From Calliopsis andreniformis (Eukaryota > Arthropoda > Insecta > Hymenoptera > Andrenidae): DNA of 64,000 bases. Every line of letters begins with the position of its first letter. Positions within the stretch are counted from its first letter, which is position 1. Shown piece by piece: positions 9,892-23,372 of this stretch. Position numbers and translations under genes: made by a program. The stretch lies in contig NW_027480423.1 in assembly GCF_051401765.1 (NCBI RefSeq), forward strand, positions 10,602,001-10,666,000. The letters are read 5' to 3'. The notes beneath the pieces are model-generated. The model made no database searches and was not told the origin of the DNA. It saw only the letters and a list, made by a program, of their open reading frames with translations.

Positions 9892-12800
9892 TATACGATG
9901 GAAAAACTGTTGTATTTATATTGTATTTTATGCTTCTGGCGTTGACTTCTAAGGCCCTAACTATTCGATCTGGTGGAGCAACGCCCTAGGGTGTAGCCTA
10001 GTTTGACCGTAAAGTAGAAATGACCACAACTTTCGTACTGGTTGCAATTACTCGTTTTATATGATGGAAAAACTGTTGTATTTATATTGTATTTTATGCT
10101 TCTGGCGTTCACTTCTTAGGCCCTAACTATTCGATCTGGTGGAACAGCGCCCTAGGGTGAAGTCTAGGTTGCCCGGAAAGTAGAAATGACCATAACTTTC
10201 ACACTGGTAGCAATTATTCGTTTTATACAATGGAAAAACTGTTCTGTTTATTTTGCATTTTATGCTCCGGTCGTTGACTTCTAAGGACCTAACTGTTTGG
10301 TCTGGTGGAGCAACGCCCTAGAGTGAAGCCTAGGTTGCCCGTAACGTAGAAATGACAATAACTTTCACACTGGTTGCTGTTATTCGTTCTATACGATGGA
10401 AAAACTGTTGTATTTATATTGTACTTTAAGCTTCTGGCGTTGACTTCTATGGCACTAACTATTCGAATTGGTGGAACAACGCCCTATGGTGAAGCCTAGG
10501 TTGACCGGAACGTAGAAATGACCATAACTTTCACACCGGTAGCAATTATTCGTTTTACAAGATGGAAAAACTGTTCTATTTATTTTGTATTTTATGCATC
10601 GTGCGTTGACTTCTAAGGCCCTAACTATTCAATCTGTTGGAGCAACGCCCGAGGGTGAAGCCTAGGTTGCCCGGAAAGTAGAAATGACGTTAACTTTCAC
10701 ACTGGTTGCTATTATTCGTTCTATACGATGGAAAAACTGTTATATTTATATTGTACCTTATGCTTCTGGCGTTGACTTCTTAGGCCCTAACAATTCGATC
10801 TGGTGGAAAAACGACCTAGAGTGAGGCCTAGGTTGCCCGGAACGTAAAACTGACCATAACTTTTACACTGGTAGCAATTATTCGTTTTATACAGTGGAAA
10901 AACTGTTCTATTTATTTTGTATTTTGTGCTTCGGGCGTTGACATCTAAGGCCCCTAGCTGTTTGAACTGGTGGAGCAACGCCCTAGAGTGAAGCCTAGGT
11001 TGCCCGGAACGTAGAAGTGACCATAACTTTCACACTGATTGCCATTATTCGTTGTATACGATGGAAAAACTGTTGTATTTATATTGTATTTTATGCTTCT
11101 GTCGTTCACTTCTTAGGCCCTAACTATTCGATCTGGTGGAGCAACGGCCTAGGGTGAAGCCTAGGTTGCCCGGAACGTAAAAATGACCATAACTTTCATA
11201 CTGGTTGCAATTATTCGTTTTATATGGTGGAAAAACTGTTGTATTTATATTGTATTTTATGCTTCTGGCGTTGACTTCTAAGGCCCTAACTATTCGATCA
11301 GGTGGAGCAACGCCCTAGAGTTAAGCCTAGGTTGCTCGAAATGTAGAAATGACCATAGCTTTCACACTGGTTGCAATTATTCGTTTTATACGATGGAAAA
11401 GCTGTTGTATTTATATCGTATTTTCTGCTTCTGGCGTTGACTTCTTAGGCCCTAACTATTCCATCTGGTGGAACAACGCCCTAGGGTGAAGCCTAGGTTG
11501 CCCGGAACGTAGAAATGGCCATAACTTTTACACTGGTAGCAATTATTCGTTTTATACAATGGAAAAACTGTTGTATTTATTTTGTATTTTATTCTTCTGG
11601 TGTTGACTTCTTAGGCCCTAACTATTCCATCTGGTGGAACAACGCCCCAGGGTGTAGTCTAGGTTGCCCGGAAAGTAGAAATGACCATAACTTTCGCAGT
11701 GGTTGCAATTATTCGTTTTATACGATGGAAAAGCTGTTGTATTTATATCGTATTTTATGCTTCTGGCGTTGACTTCTTAGGCCCTAACTATTCCATCTGG
11801 TGGAACAACGCCCCAGGGTGTAGTCTAGGTTGCCCGGAAAGTAGAATTGACCATAACTTTCACACTGGTAGCAATTATTCGTTTTAAACAATGGAAAAAC
11901 CGTTCTATTTATTTTGTATTTTATGCTTCGGGCGTTGACTTCTAAGGCCCTAACTGTTTGATCTGGTGGAGCATCGCCGTAGAGTGAAGCCTAGGTTGCC
12001 CGGAACGTAGAAATGACCAGAACTTTCACACTGGTTGCTATTATTCGTTTTATACGATGGAAAAACTGTTATATTTATATTGTATTCAAGCTTCTGGCGT
12101 TGACTTCTGAGGCCGTTGCTATTCGATGTGGTGGAAGAACGCCATAGAGTGAAGCCTAGGTAGCCGGGATCGTAGAAATGTCCATATCTTTCACACTGTT
12201 TGCAATTTTTCGTTTTATACGATGGAAAAACTGTTTTATTTATTTTGTATTTTATGCTTCGGGCGTTGACTTCTAAGGCCCTAACTATTCGATCTGGTGG
12301 AGCAACGCCCTAGAGTGCAGCCTAGATTGCCCGGAACGTAGAAATGACCATAACTTTCACACTGGTTGCTATCATTCGTTTTATATGATGGAAAAACTGT
12401 TGTATTTATATCGTATTTTATGCTTCTGGCGTTCACTTCTTAGGCCCTAACTATACGATCTGGTGGTACAACGCCCTAGGGTGAAGCCTAGGTTGCCTGA
12501 AACGTAGAAATGACCATAACTTTCACACTGGTTGCCATTATTCGTTTTATACGATGGAAAAACTGTTATATTTATATTGTATTTAAGCTTCAGGCGTTGA
12601 CTTCTGACGCCGTTGCTATTCGATGTGGTGGAAGAACGCCATAGAGTGAAGCCTAGGTAGCCCGGAACGTAGAAATGTCCATTACTTTCACACTGTTTGC
12701 AATTATTCCTTTTATACGATGGAAAAGCTGTTGTATTTATATCGTATTTAATGCTTCTGGCGTTGACTTCTAAGGACCTAACTATTCGGTCTGGTGGAGC

Positions 12801-13828
12801 AACGCCCTAGAGTGAAGCCTAGGTTGCTCGGAATGTAGAAATGACCATAACTTTCACACTGGTTGCAATTATTCGTTTTATACGACGGAAAAACTGTTGC
12901 ATCTTTATCGTATTTTGTGCTTCTGGCGTTGACTTCTTAGGCTGTAACTATTCGATCTGGTGGAGCACCGCCCTGGAGTGAAACCTAGGTTCCCCGGAAC
13001 GTAGAAATGACCACTACTATCACACTGGTAGCAAATTATTCCTGCTACACGATGGAAAAGCTGTTGTATTTTTATTGCATTTTATGCTTCGGGCATTGAC
13101 TTCTAAGGCCCTAACTATTCAATCTGTTGGAGCAACGCCCTAGGGTGAAGCCTAGGTTGCCCGGAACGTAGAAATGACCATAACTTTCGCACTGGTTGCA
13201 ATTATTCGTTTTATACGATGGAAAAGCTGTTGTATTTATATCGTATTTTATGCTTGTGGCGTTGACTTCTTAGGCCCTAACTATTCCATCTGGTGGAACA
13301 ACGCCCCAGGGTGCAGTCTAGGTTGCCCGGAAAGTAGCAATGACCATAACTTTCACACTGGTAGCAATTATTCGTTTTATACGATGGAAAAACTGTTCTA
13401 TTTATTTTGTATTTTATGCTTCGGGCGTTGACTTCTAAGGGCCTAACTATTCGATCTGGTCGGGCAACGCCCAAGAGTGAAGCCTAGGTTGCCCGGTACG
13501 TACGAATGACCATAAGTTTCATACTGGTTGCAATTATTCGTTTTATACGATGGAAAAGCTGTTGTATTTATATTGTATTTTATGCTTCTGGCGTTCACTT
13601 CTTAGGCACTAACTATTCGATCTGGTGGTACAACGCCCTAGGGTGAAGCCTAGGTTGCCCGGAACGTAGAAGTGACCATAACTTTTACACTGGCAGCAAT
13701 TATTCGTTTTATACAATGGAAAAACCATTCTATTTATTTTGTATTTTATGCTTCGTGCGTTGACTTCTAAGGCCCTAACTGTTTGATCTGGTGGAGCATC
13801 GCCGTAGAGTGAAGCCTAGTTTGCCCGG
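9892..13828 (+). repeat. Left copy of a large duplication (offset about 6306 bp)
   Basis: Matches 16199-20463. Landmark pairs are the TTTCGTACTGG monomer (near 10021 and 16328, offset 6307), the HindIII variant at 10428 and 16735, AAGCTT at 12088 and 18394, AAGCTT at 12585 and 18891, and the 167-bp marker at 13009 and 19315 (offset 6306). The one-base change in offset is explained by an extra C in this copy (CCCCTAGC at 10951). Near 13405 the copies part and resume with the AAGGGCCTAAC monomer at offset 6638, so the right copy has exactly two extra monomers. About 24 monomers long. Confidence 0.8.
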
Positions 13829-16198
13829 TACGTAGAATTGACCATAAGTTCCATACTGGTTGCAATTATTCGTTTTATACGATGGCAAAACTGTTGTATT
13901 TATATTGTATTTTATGCTTCTGGCGTTCACTTCTTAGGCCCTAACTATACGATCTGGAGGTCCAACGCCCTAGGGTGAAGCCTAGGTTGCCCGGAACGTA
14001 GAAATGACCATAACTTTCACACTGGTTGCCATTATTCGTTTTATACGATGGAAAAACTGTTATATTTATATTGTATTTAAGCTTCTGGCGTTGACTTCTG
14101 AGGCCGTTGCTATTCGATGTGGTGGAAGAACGCCATAGAGTGAAGCCTAGGTAGCCCGGATCGTAGAAATGTCCATATCTTTCACACTGTTTGCAATTTT
14201 TCGTTTCATACGATGGAAAAACTGTTTCATTTATTTTGTATTTTATGCTTCGGGCGTTGACTTCTAAGGCCCTAACTATTCGATCTGGTGTTGCAACGCC
14301 CTAGAGTGCAGCCTAGATTGCCCGGAACGTAGAAATGACCATAACTTTCACACTGGTTGCTATCATTCGTTTTATATGATGGAAAAACTGTTGTATTTAT
14401 TTTGTATTTTATGCTTCTGGCGTTCACTTCTTAGGCCCTAACTATTCGATCTGGTGGAACAACGGCCTAGGGTGAAGCCTAGGTTGCCCGGAACGTAGAA
14501 ATGACCATAACTTTTACACTGGTAGCAATTATTCGTTTTATACAATGGAAAAAGTGTTCTATTTATTTTGTATTTAATGCTTCGGGCGTTGACTTCCAAG
14601 GCCCTAACTGTTTGATCTGGTGGAGCAACGCCCTAGAGTGAAGCCTAGGTTGCCTGGAACGTAGAAATGACCATACCTTTCACACAGGTTGCAATTATTC
14701 CTGTTATAGGATGGAAAGACTGTTGTATTTTTATTGTATTTTATACTTCAGGCGTTGACTTCTGAGGCCGTAGCTATCCGATGTGGTGGAAGAACGCCAT
14801 ACAACGAAGCCTAGGTTGCCCGGAACGTAGTAACGACCATAACTTTCACACTGGTTGCAATTATTTGTTTTATACGATGGAAAAGCTGTTGTATTTATAT
14901 CGTATTTTATGCTTCTGGCGTTGACTTCTTAGGCCCTAACTATTCCATCTGGTGGAACAACGCCCTAGAGTAAAGCCCAGGTTGCACGGAACGTAGAAAT
15001 GACCATAACTTTCACACTGGTAGCAATTATTCGTTTGATACAATGGAAAAACTGTTCTATTTATTTTGTATTTAATGCTTCGGGCGTTGACTTCTAAGGC
15101 CCTAACTATTCGATCAGGTGGAGCAACGCCCTAGAGTGAAGCCTAGGTTGCTCGAAATGTAGAAATGACCATAACTTTCACACTGGTTGCTATCATTCGT
15201 TTTGTATGATGGAAAAACTGTTGTATTTATATTGTATTTTATGCTTCTGGCGTTCACTTCTTAGGCCCTAACTATTCGCTCTGGCGGAACAACGGCCTAG
15301 GGTGATGCCTAGGTTGCCTGGAACGTAGAAATGACCATACCTTTCAAACGGGTTGCAATTATTCCTGTTATAGGATGGAAAGACTGTTGTATTTTTATTG
15401 TATTTTATACTTCAGGCGTTGACTTCTGAGGCCGTAGCTATCCGATGTGGTGGAAGAACGCCATACAGTGAAGCCTAGGTTGCCCGGAACGTAGAAACGA
15501 CCATAACTTTCACACTGGTTGCTATTATTCGTTCTATACGATGGAAAAACTGTTGTATTTATATTGTATTTTATGCTTCCGTCGTTCACTTCTTAGGCCC
15601 TAACTATTCGATCTGGTGGAGCAACGGCCTAGGGTGAAGCCTAGGTGGCCCGGAACGTAGAAATGACCATAACTTTCATACTGGTTGCAATTATTCGTTT
15701 TATATGGTGGAAAAGCTGTTGTATTTATATCGTATTTTATGCTTCTGGCGTTGACTTCTTAGGCCCTAACTATTCCATCTGGTGGAACAACGCCCCAGGG
15801 TGCAGTCTAGGTTGCCCGGAAAGTAGAAATGACCATAACTTTCACACTGGTAGCAATTATTCGTTTTATACGATGGAAAAACTGTTCTATTTATTTTGTA
15901 TTTTATGCTTCGTGCGTTGACTTCTAAGGCCCTAACTGTTTGATCTGGTGGAGCATCGCCGTAGAGTGAAGCCTAGTTTGCCCGGTACGTAGAATTGACC
16001 ATAAGTTCCATACTGGTTGCAATTATTCGTTTTATACGATGGAAAAACTGTTGTATTTATATTGTATTTTATGCTTCTGGCGTTCACTTCTTAGGCCCTA
16101 ACAATACGATCTGGAGGTCCAACGCCCTAGGGTGAAGCCTAGGTTGCCCGGAACGTAGAAATGACCATAACTTTCACACTGGTTGCCATTATTCGTTT
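13829..16198 (+). repeat. Spacer between large duplicates, built of known modules
   Basis: 13829-14998 repeats 6691-7860 at 43 monomers' distance. From about 15000 it moves through monomers with TTTGATACAATGG and GCTCGAAATG, which are core monomers of the 22-31 kb higher-order unit. At 15986 the TACGTAGAATTG monomer appears again. The mixture shows several exchanges between different registers. No gene was seen. Confidence 0.7.
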
Positions 16199-19100
16199 TA
16201 TACGATGGAAAAACTGTTGTATTTATATTGTATTTTATGCTTCTGGCGTTGACTTCTAAGGCCCTAACTATTCGATCTGGTGGAGCAACGCCCTAGGGTG
16301 TAGCCTAGTTTGACCGTAAAGTAGAAATGACCACAACTTTCGTACTGGTTGCAATTACTCGTTTTATATGATGGAAATACTGTTGTATTTATATTGTATT
16401 TTATGCTTCTGGCGTTCACTTCTTAGGCCCTAACTATTCGATCTGGTGGAACAGCGCCCTAGGGTGAAGTCTAGGTTGCCCGGAAAGTAGAAATGACCAT
16501 AACTTTCACACTGGTAGCAATTATTCGTTTTATACAATGGAAAAACTGTTCTGTTTATTTTGCATTTTATGCTCCGGTCGTTGACTTCTAAGGACCTAAC
16601 TGTTTGGTCTGGTGGAGCAACGCCCTAGAGTGAAGCCTAGGTTGCCCGTAACGTAGAAATGACAATAACTTTCACACTGGTTGCTGTTATTCGTTCTATA
16701 CGATGGAAAAACTGTTGTATTTATATTGTATTTTAAGCTTCTGGCGTTGACTTCTATGGCACTAACTATTCGAATTGGTGGAACAACGCCCTATGGTGAA
16801 GCCTAGGTTGACCGGAACGTAGAAATGACCATAACTTTCACACCGGTAGCAATTATTCGTTTTACAAGATGGAAAAACTGTTCTATTTATTTTGTATTTT
16901 ATGCATCGTGCGTTGACTTCTAAGGCCCTAACTATTCAATCTGTTGGAGCAACGCCCGAGGGTGAAGCCTAGGTTGCCCGGAAAGTAGAAATGACGTTAA
17001 CTTTCACACTGGTTGCTATTATTCGTTCTATACGATGGAAAAACTGTTATATTTATATTGTACCTTATGCTTCTGGCGTTGACTTCTTAGGCCCTAACAA
17101 TTCGATCTGGTGGAAAAACGACCTAGAGTGAGGCCTAGGTTGCCCGGAACGTAAAACTGACCATAACTTTTACACTGATAGCAATTATTCGTTTTATACA
17201 GTGGAAAAACTGTTCTATTTATTTTGTATTTTGTGCTTCGGGCGTTGACATCTAAGGCCCTAGCTGTTTGAACTGGTGGAGCAACGCCCTAGAGTGAAGC
17301 CTAGGTTGCCCGGAACGTAGAAGTGACCATAACTTTCACACTGATTGCCATTATTCGTTGTATACGATGGAAAAACTGTTGTATTTATATTGTATTTTAT
17401 GCTTCTGTCGTTCACTTCTTAGGCCCTAACTATTCGATCTGGTGGAGCAACGGCCTAGGGTGAAGCCTAGGTTGCCCGGAACGTAAAAATGACCATAACT
17501 TTCATACTGGTTGCAATTATTCGTTTTATATGGTGGAAAAACTGTTGTATTTATATTGTATTTTATGCTTCTGGCGTTGACTTCCAAGGCCCTAACTATT
17601 CGATCAGGTGGAGCAACGCCCTAGAGTTAAGCCTAGGTTGCTCGAAATGTAGAAATGACCATAGCTTTCACACTGGTTGCAATTATTCGTTTTATACGAT
17701 GGAAAAGCTGTTGTATTTATATCGTATTTTATGCTTCTGGCGTTGACTTCTTAGGCCCTAACTATTCCATCTGGTGGAACAACGCCCTAGGGTGAAGCCT
17801 AGGTTGCCCGGAACGTAGAAATGGCCATAACTTTTACACTGGTAGCAATTATTCGTTTTATACAATGGAAAAACTGTTGTATTTATTTTGTATTTTATTC
17901 TTCTGGTGTTGACTTCTTAGACCCTAACTATTTGATATGGTGGAACAACGCCCTAGAGTGAAGCCTAGTTTGCCCGGAACGTAGAAATGACCATAACTTT
18001 CGCAGTGGTTGCAATTATTCGTTTTATACGATGGAAAAGCTGTTGTATTTATATCGTATTTTATGCTTCTGGCGTTGACTTCTTAGGCCCTAACTATTCC
18101 ATCTGGTGGAACAACGCCCCAGGGTGCAGTCTAGGTTGCCCGGAAAGTAGAAATGACCATAACTTTCACACTGGTAGCAATTATTCGTTTTAAACAATGG
18201 AAAAACCGTTCTATTTATTTTGTATTTTATGCTTCGGGCGTTGACTTCTAAGGCCCTAACTGTTTGATCTGGTGGAGCATCGCCGTAGAGTGAAGCCTAG
18301 GTTGCCCGGAACGTAGAAATGACCAGAACTTTCACACTGGTTGCTATTATTCGTTTTATACGATGGAAAAACTGTTATATTTATATTGTATTCAAGCTTC
18401 TGGCGTTGACTTCTGAGGCCGTTGCTATTCGATGTGGTGGAAGAACGCCATAGAGTGAAGCCTAGGTAGCCGGGATCGTAGAAATGTCCATATCTTTCAC
18501 ACTGTTTGCAATTTTTCGTTTTATACGATGGAAAAACTGTTTTATTTATTTTGTATTTTATGCTTCGGGCGTTGACTTCTAAGGCCCTAACTATTCGATC
18601 TGGTGGAGCAACGCCCTAGAGTGCAGCCTAGATTGCCCGGAACGTAGAAATGACCATAACTTTCACACTGGTTGCTATCATTCGTTTTATATGATGGAAA
18701 AACTGTTGTATTTATATCGTATTTTATGCTTCTGGCGTTCACTTCTTAGGCCCTAACTATACGATCTGGTGGTACAACGCCCTAGGGTGAAGCCTAGGTT
18801 GCCCGGAACGTAGAAATGACCATAACTTTCACTCTGGTTGCCATTATTCGTTTTATACGATGGAAAAACTGTTATATTTATATTGTATTTAAGCTTCAGG
18901 CGTTGACTTCTGACGCCGTTGCTATTCGATGTGGTGGAAGAACGCCATAGAGTGAAGCCTAGGTAGCCCGGAACGTAGAAATGTCCATTACTTTCACACT
19001 GTTTGCAATTATTCCTTTTATACGATGGAAAAGCTGTTGTATTTATATCGTATTTAATGCTTCTGGCGTTGACTTCTAAGGACCTAACTATTCGGTCTGG

Positions 19101-20463
19101 TGGAGCAACGCCCTAGAGTGAAGCCTAGGTTGCTCGGAATGTAGAAATGACCATAACTTTCACACTGGTTGCAATTATTCGTTTTACACGACGGAAAAAC
19201 TGTTGCATCTTTATCGTATTTTGTGCTTCTGGCGTTGACTTCTTAGGCTGTAACTATTCGATCTGGTGGAGCACCGCCCTGGAGTGAAACCTAGGTTCCC
19301 CGGAACGTAGAAATGACCACTACTATCACACTGGTAGCAAATTATTCCTGCTACACGATGGAAAAGCTGTTGTATTTTTATTGCATTTTATGCTTCGGCC
19401 ATTGACTTCTAAGGCCCTAACTATTCAATCTGTTGGAGCAACGCCCTAGGGTGAAGCCTAGGTTGCCCGGAACGTAGAAATGACCATAACTTTCGCACTG
19501 GTTGCAATTATTCGTTTTATACGATGGAAAAGCTGTTGTATTTATATCGTATTTTATGCTTCTGGCGTTGACTTCTTAGGCCCTAACTATTCCATCTGGT
19601 GGAACAACGCCCCAGGGTGCAGTCTAGGTTGCCCGGAAGGTAGCAATGACCATAACTTTCACACTGGTAGCAATTATTCGTTTTATACGATGGAAAAACT
19701 GTTCTATTTATTTTATATTTTATGCTTCGGGCGTGGACTTCTAAGACCCTAACTATTCGATCTGGTGGAGCAACGCCCTAGAGTGAAGCCTAGGTTGCCC
19801 GGTACGTAGAAATGACCATCACTATCAAACTGGTTGCAATTATTTGTTTTATACGATGGAAAAGCTGCTGTATTTATATCGTATTTTATGCTTCTGGCGT
19901 TGACTTCTTAGGCCCTAACTATTCCATCTGGTGGAACAACGCCCTAGGGTTTAGCCTAGGTTGCCCGGAAAGTAGAAATGACAATAACTTTCACACTGGT
20001 AACAATTACTCGTTTTATACGATGGAAAAACTGTTCTATTTATTTTGTATTTTATGCTTCGGGCGTTGACTTCTAAGGGCCTAACTATTCGATCTGGTCG
20101 GGCAACGCCCAAGAGTGAAGCCTAGGTTGCCCGGTACGTACGAATGACCATAAGTTTCATACTGGTTGCAATTATTCGTTTTATACGATGGAAAAGCTGT
20201 TGTATTTATATTGTATTTTATGCTTCTGGCGTTCACTTCTTAGGCACTAACTATTCGATCTGGTGGTACAACGCCCTAGGGTGAAGCCTAGGTTGCCCGG
20301 AACGTAGAAGTGACCATAACTTTTACACTGGCAGCAATTATTCGTTTTATACAATGGAAAAACCGTTCTATTTATTTTGTATTTTATGCTTCGTGCGTTG
20401 ACTTCTAAGGCCCTAACTGTTTGATCTGGTGGATCGTCGCCGTAGAGTGAAGCCTAGTTTGCC
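16199..20463 (+). repeat. Right copy of the large duplication, with two extra monomers
   Basis: Partner of 9892-13828. It has an additional dimer between about 19710 and 20075, marked by ACCATCACTATCAAACTGG and by a GGTAACAATTACTCG monomer. Related monomers follow the 167-bp marker at 6370, 9523 and 39411, so the left copy more likely lost this dimer than the right copy gained it. Otherwise the copies differ at scattered single bases. Confidence 0.78.
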
Positions 20464-22045
20464 CGGAACGTAGAAATGACCATAACTTTCACACTGGTTG
20501 CTATCATTCGTTTTATATGATGGAAAAATTGTTGTATTTATATTGTATTTTATGCTTCTGGCGTTCACTTCTTAGGCCCTAACTATTCGATCTGGCGGAA
20601 CAACGGCCTAGGGTGAAGCCTAGGTTGCCTGGAACGTAGAAATGACCATACCTTTCACACGGGTTGCAATTATTCCTGTTATACGATGGAAAGACTGTTG
20701 TATTTTTATTGTATTTTATACTTCAGGCGTTGACTTCTGAGGCCGTAGCTATCCGATGTGGTGGAAGAACGCCATACAGTGAAGCCTAGGTTGCCCGGAA
20801 CGTAGAAACGACCATAACTTTCACACTGGTTGCAATTATTTGTTTTATACGATGGAAAAGCTGTTGTATTTATATCGTATTTTATGCTTCTGACGTTGAC
20901 TTCTTAGGCCCTAACTATTCCATCTGGTGGAACAACGCCCTAGAGTAAAGCCCAGGTTGCACGGAACGTAGAAACGACCATAACTTTCACACTGGTTGCA
21001 ATTATTTGTTTTATACGATGGAAAAGCTGTTGTATTTATATCGTATTTTATGCTTCTGGCGTTGACTTCTAAGGACCTAACTATTCGGTCTGGTGGAGCA
21101 ACGCCCTAGAGTGAAGCCTAGGTTGCTCGGAATGTGGAAATGACCACAACTTTCACACTGGTTGCAATTATTCGTTTTATACGATGGAAAAAGTGTTGCA
21201 TCTTTATCGTATTTTGTGCTTCTGGCGTTGACTTCTTAGGCCGTAACTATTCGATCTGGTGGAGCACCGCCCTGGAGTGAAACCTAGGTTGCCCGGAACG
21301 TAGAAATGACCACTACTATCACACTGGTTGCAAATTATTCCTGCTATACGATGGAAAAGCTGTTGTATTTTTATTGCATTTTATGCTTCGGGCATTGACT
21401 TCTAAGGACCTAACTATTCAATCTGTTGGAGCAACGCCCTAGGGTGAAGCCTAGGTTGCCCGGAACGTAGAGATGACCATAACTTTCACACTGGTTGCTA
21501 TTATTCGTTTTATACGATGGAAAAACTGTTGTATTTATATTGTATTATATGCTTCTGGCGTTGACTTTTAATGCACTAACTATTCGATCTGCCGGAGCAA
21601 CGCCCTAGAGTGAAGCCGAGGTTTCCCGGAACGTAGAAGTGACCATAACTTTTACACTGGCAGCAATTATTCGTTTTATACAATGGAAAAACCGTTCTAT
21701 TTATTTTGTATTTTATGCTTCGTGCGTTGACTTCTAAGGCCCTAACTGTTTGATCTGGTGGAGCATCGCCGTAGAGTGAAGCCTAGTTTGCCCGGTACGT
21801 AGAATTGGCCATAAGTTCCATACTGGTTGCAATTATTCGTTTTACACGATGGAAAAACTGTTGTATTTATATTGTATTTTATGCTTCTGGCGTTCACTTC
21901 TTAGGCCCTAACTATACGATCTGGAGGTCCAACGCCCTAGGGTGAAGCCTAGGTTGCCCAGAACGTAGAAATGACCATAACTTTCACACTGGTTGCCATT
22001 ATTCGTTTTATACGATGGAAAAACTGTCATATTTATATTGTATTT
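20464..22045 (+). repeat. Mosaic transition into the 8-monomer HOR zone
   Basis: Contains two adjacent, nearly identical monomers with GAAACGACC (from 20808 and 20974, 166 bp apart). The second changes halfway into the TCTAAGGACCTAACTATTCGG type, which looks like a recombinant monomer. It also holds the last 167-bp marker (21308) before a 13.8-kb gap and a GACTTTTAATGC monomer (near 21565) of the type amplified at 35-44 kb. TACGTAGAATTG at 21796 begins the next, regular zone. Confidence 0.7.
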
Positions 22046-23372
22046 AAGCTTCTGGCGTTGACTTCTGAGGCCGTTGCTATTCGATGTGGTGGAAGAACGC
22101 CATAGAGTGAAGCCTAGGTAGCCCGGATCGTAGAAATGTCCATATCTTTCACACTGTTTGCAATTTTTCGTTTTATACGATGGAAAAACTGTTTTATTTA
22201 TTTTGTATTTTATGCTTCGGGCGTTGACTTCTAAGGCCCTAACTATTCGATCTGGTGTTGCAACGCCCTAGAGTGAAGCCTAGGTTGCTCGAAATGTAGA
22301 AATGACCATAACTTTCACACTGGTTGCTATCATTCGTTTTATATGATGGAAAAATTGTTGTATTTATATTGTATTTTATGCTTCTGGCGTTCACTTCTTA
22401 GGCCCTAACTATTCGATCTGGCGGAACAACGGCCTAGGGTGAAGCCTAGGTTGCCTGGAACGTAGAAATGACCATACCTTTCACACGGGTTGCAATTATT
22501 CCTGTTATACGATGGAAAGACTGTTGTATTTTTATTGTATTTTATACTTCAGGCGTTGACTTCTGAGGCCGTAGCTATCGGATGTGGTGGAAGAACGCCA
22601 TACAGTGAAGCCTAGGTTGCCCGGAACGTAGAAACGACCATAACTTTCACACTGGTTGCAATTATTTGTTTTATACGATGGAAAAGCTGTTGTATTTATA
22701 TCGTATTTTATGCTTCTGGCGTTGACTTCTTAGGCCCTAACTATTCCATCTGGTGGAACAACGCCCTAGAGTAAAGCCCAGGTTGCACGGAACGTAGAAA
22801 CGACCATAACTTTCACACTGGTTGCAATTATTCGTTTTATACGATGGAAAAACTGTTGTATTTATATTGTATTTTATGATTCTGGCGTTCACTTCTTAGG
22901 CCCTAACTATTCGATCTGGTGGTACAACGCCCTAGGGTGAAGCCTAGGTTGCCCGGAACGTAGAAGTGACCATAACTTTTACACTGGCAGCAATTATTCG
23001 TTTTATACAATGGAAAAACCGTTCTATTTATTTTGTATTTTATGCTTCGTGCGTTGACTTCTAAGGCCCTAACTGTTTGATCTGGTGGAGCATCGCCGTA
23101 GAGTGAAGCCTAGTTTGCCCGGTACGTAGAATTGACCATAAGTTCCATACTGGTTGCAATTATTCGTTTTATACGATGGAAAAACTGTTGTATTTATATT
23201 GTATTTTATGCTTCTGGCGTTCACTTCTTAGGCCCTAACAATACGATCTGGAGGTCCAACGCCCTAGGGTGAAGCCTAGGTTGCCCGGAACGTAGAAATG
23301 ACCATAACTTTCACACTGGTTGCCATTATTCGTTTTATACGATGGAAAAACTGTTATATTTATATTGTATTT
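22046..23372 (+). repeat. 8-monomer HOR unit (1327 bp)
   Basis: Bounded by consecutive AAGCTT landmarks. The ATGTCCATATC monomer starts at 22136 and then at 23463, 24791, 26118, 27446, 28607 and 29935. Steps are 1327, 1328, 1327, 1328, 1161 and 1328 bp, which is eight monomers each except one seven-monomer step. The missing base in alternate steps is the 165-bp HindIII-type monomer. Confidence 0.85.
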
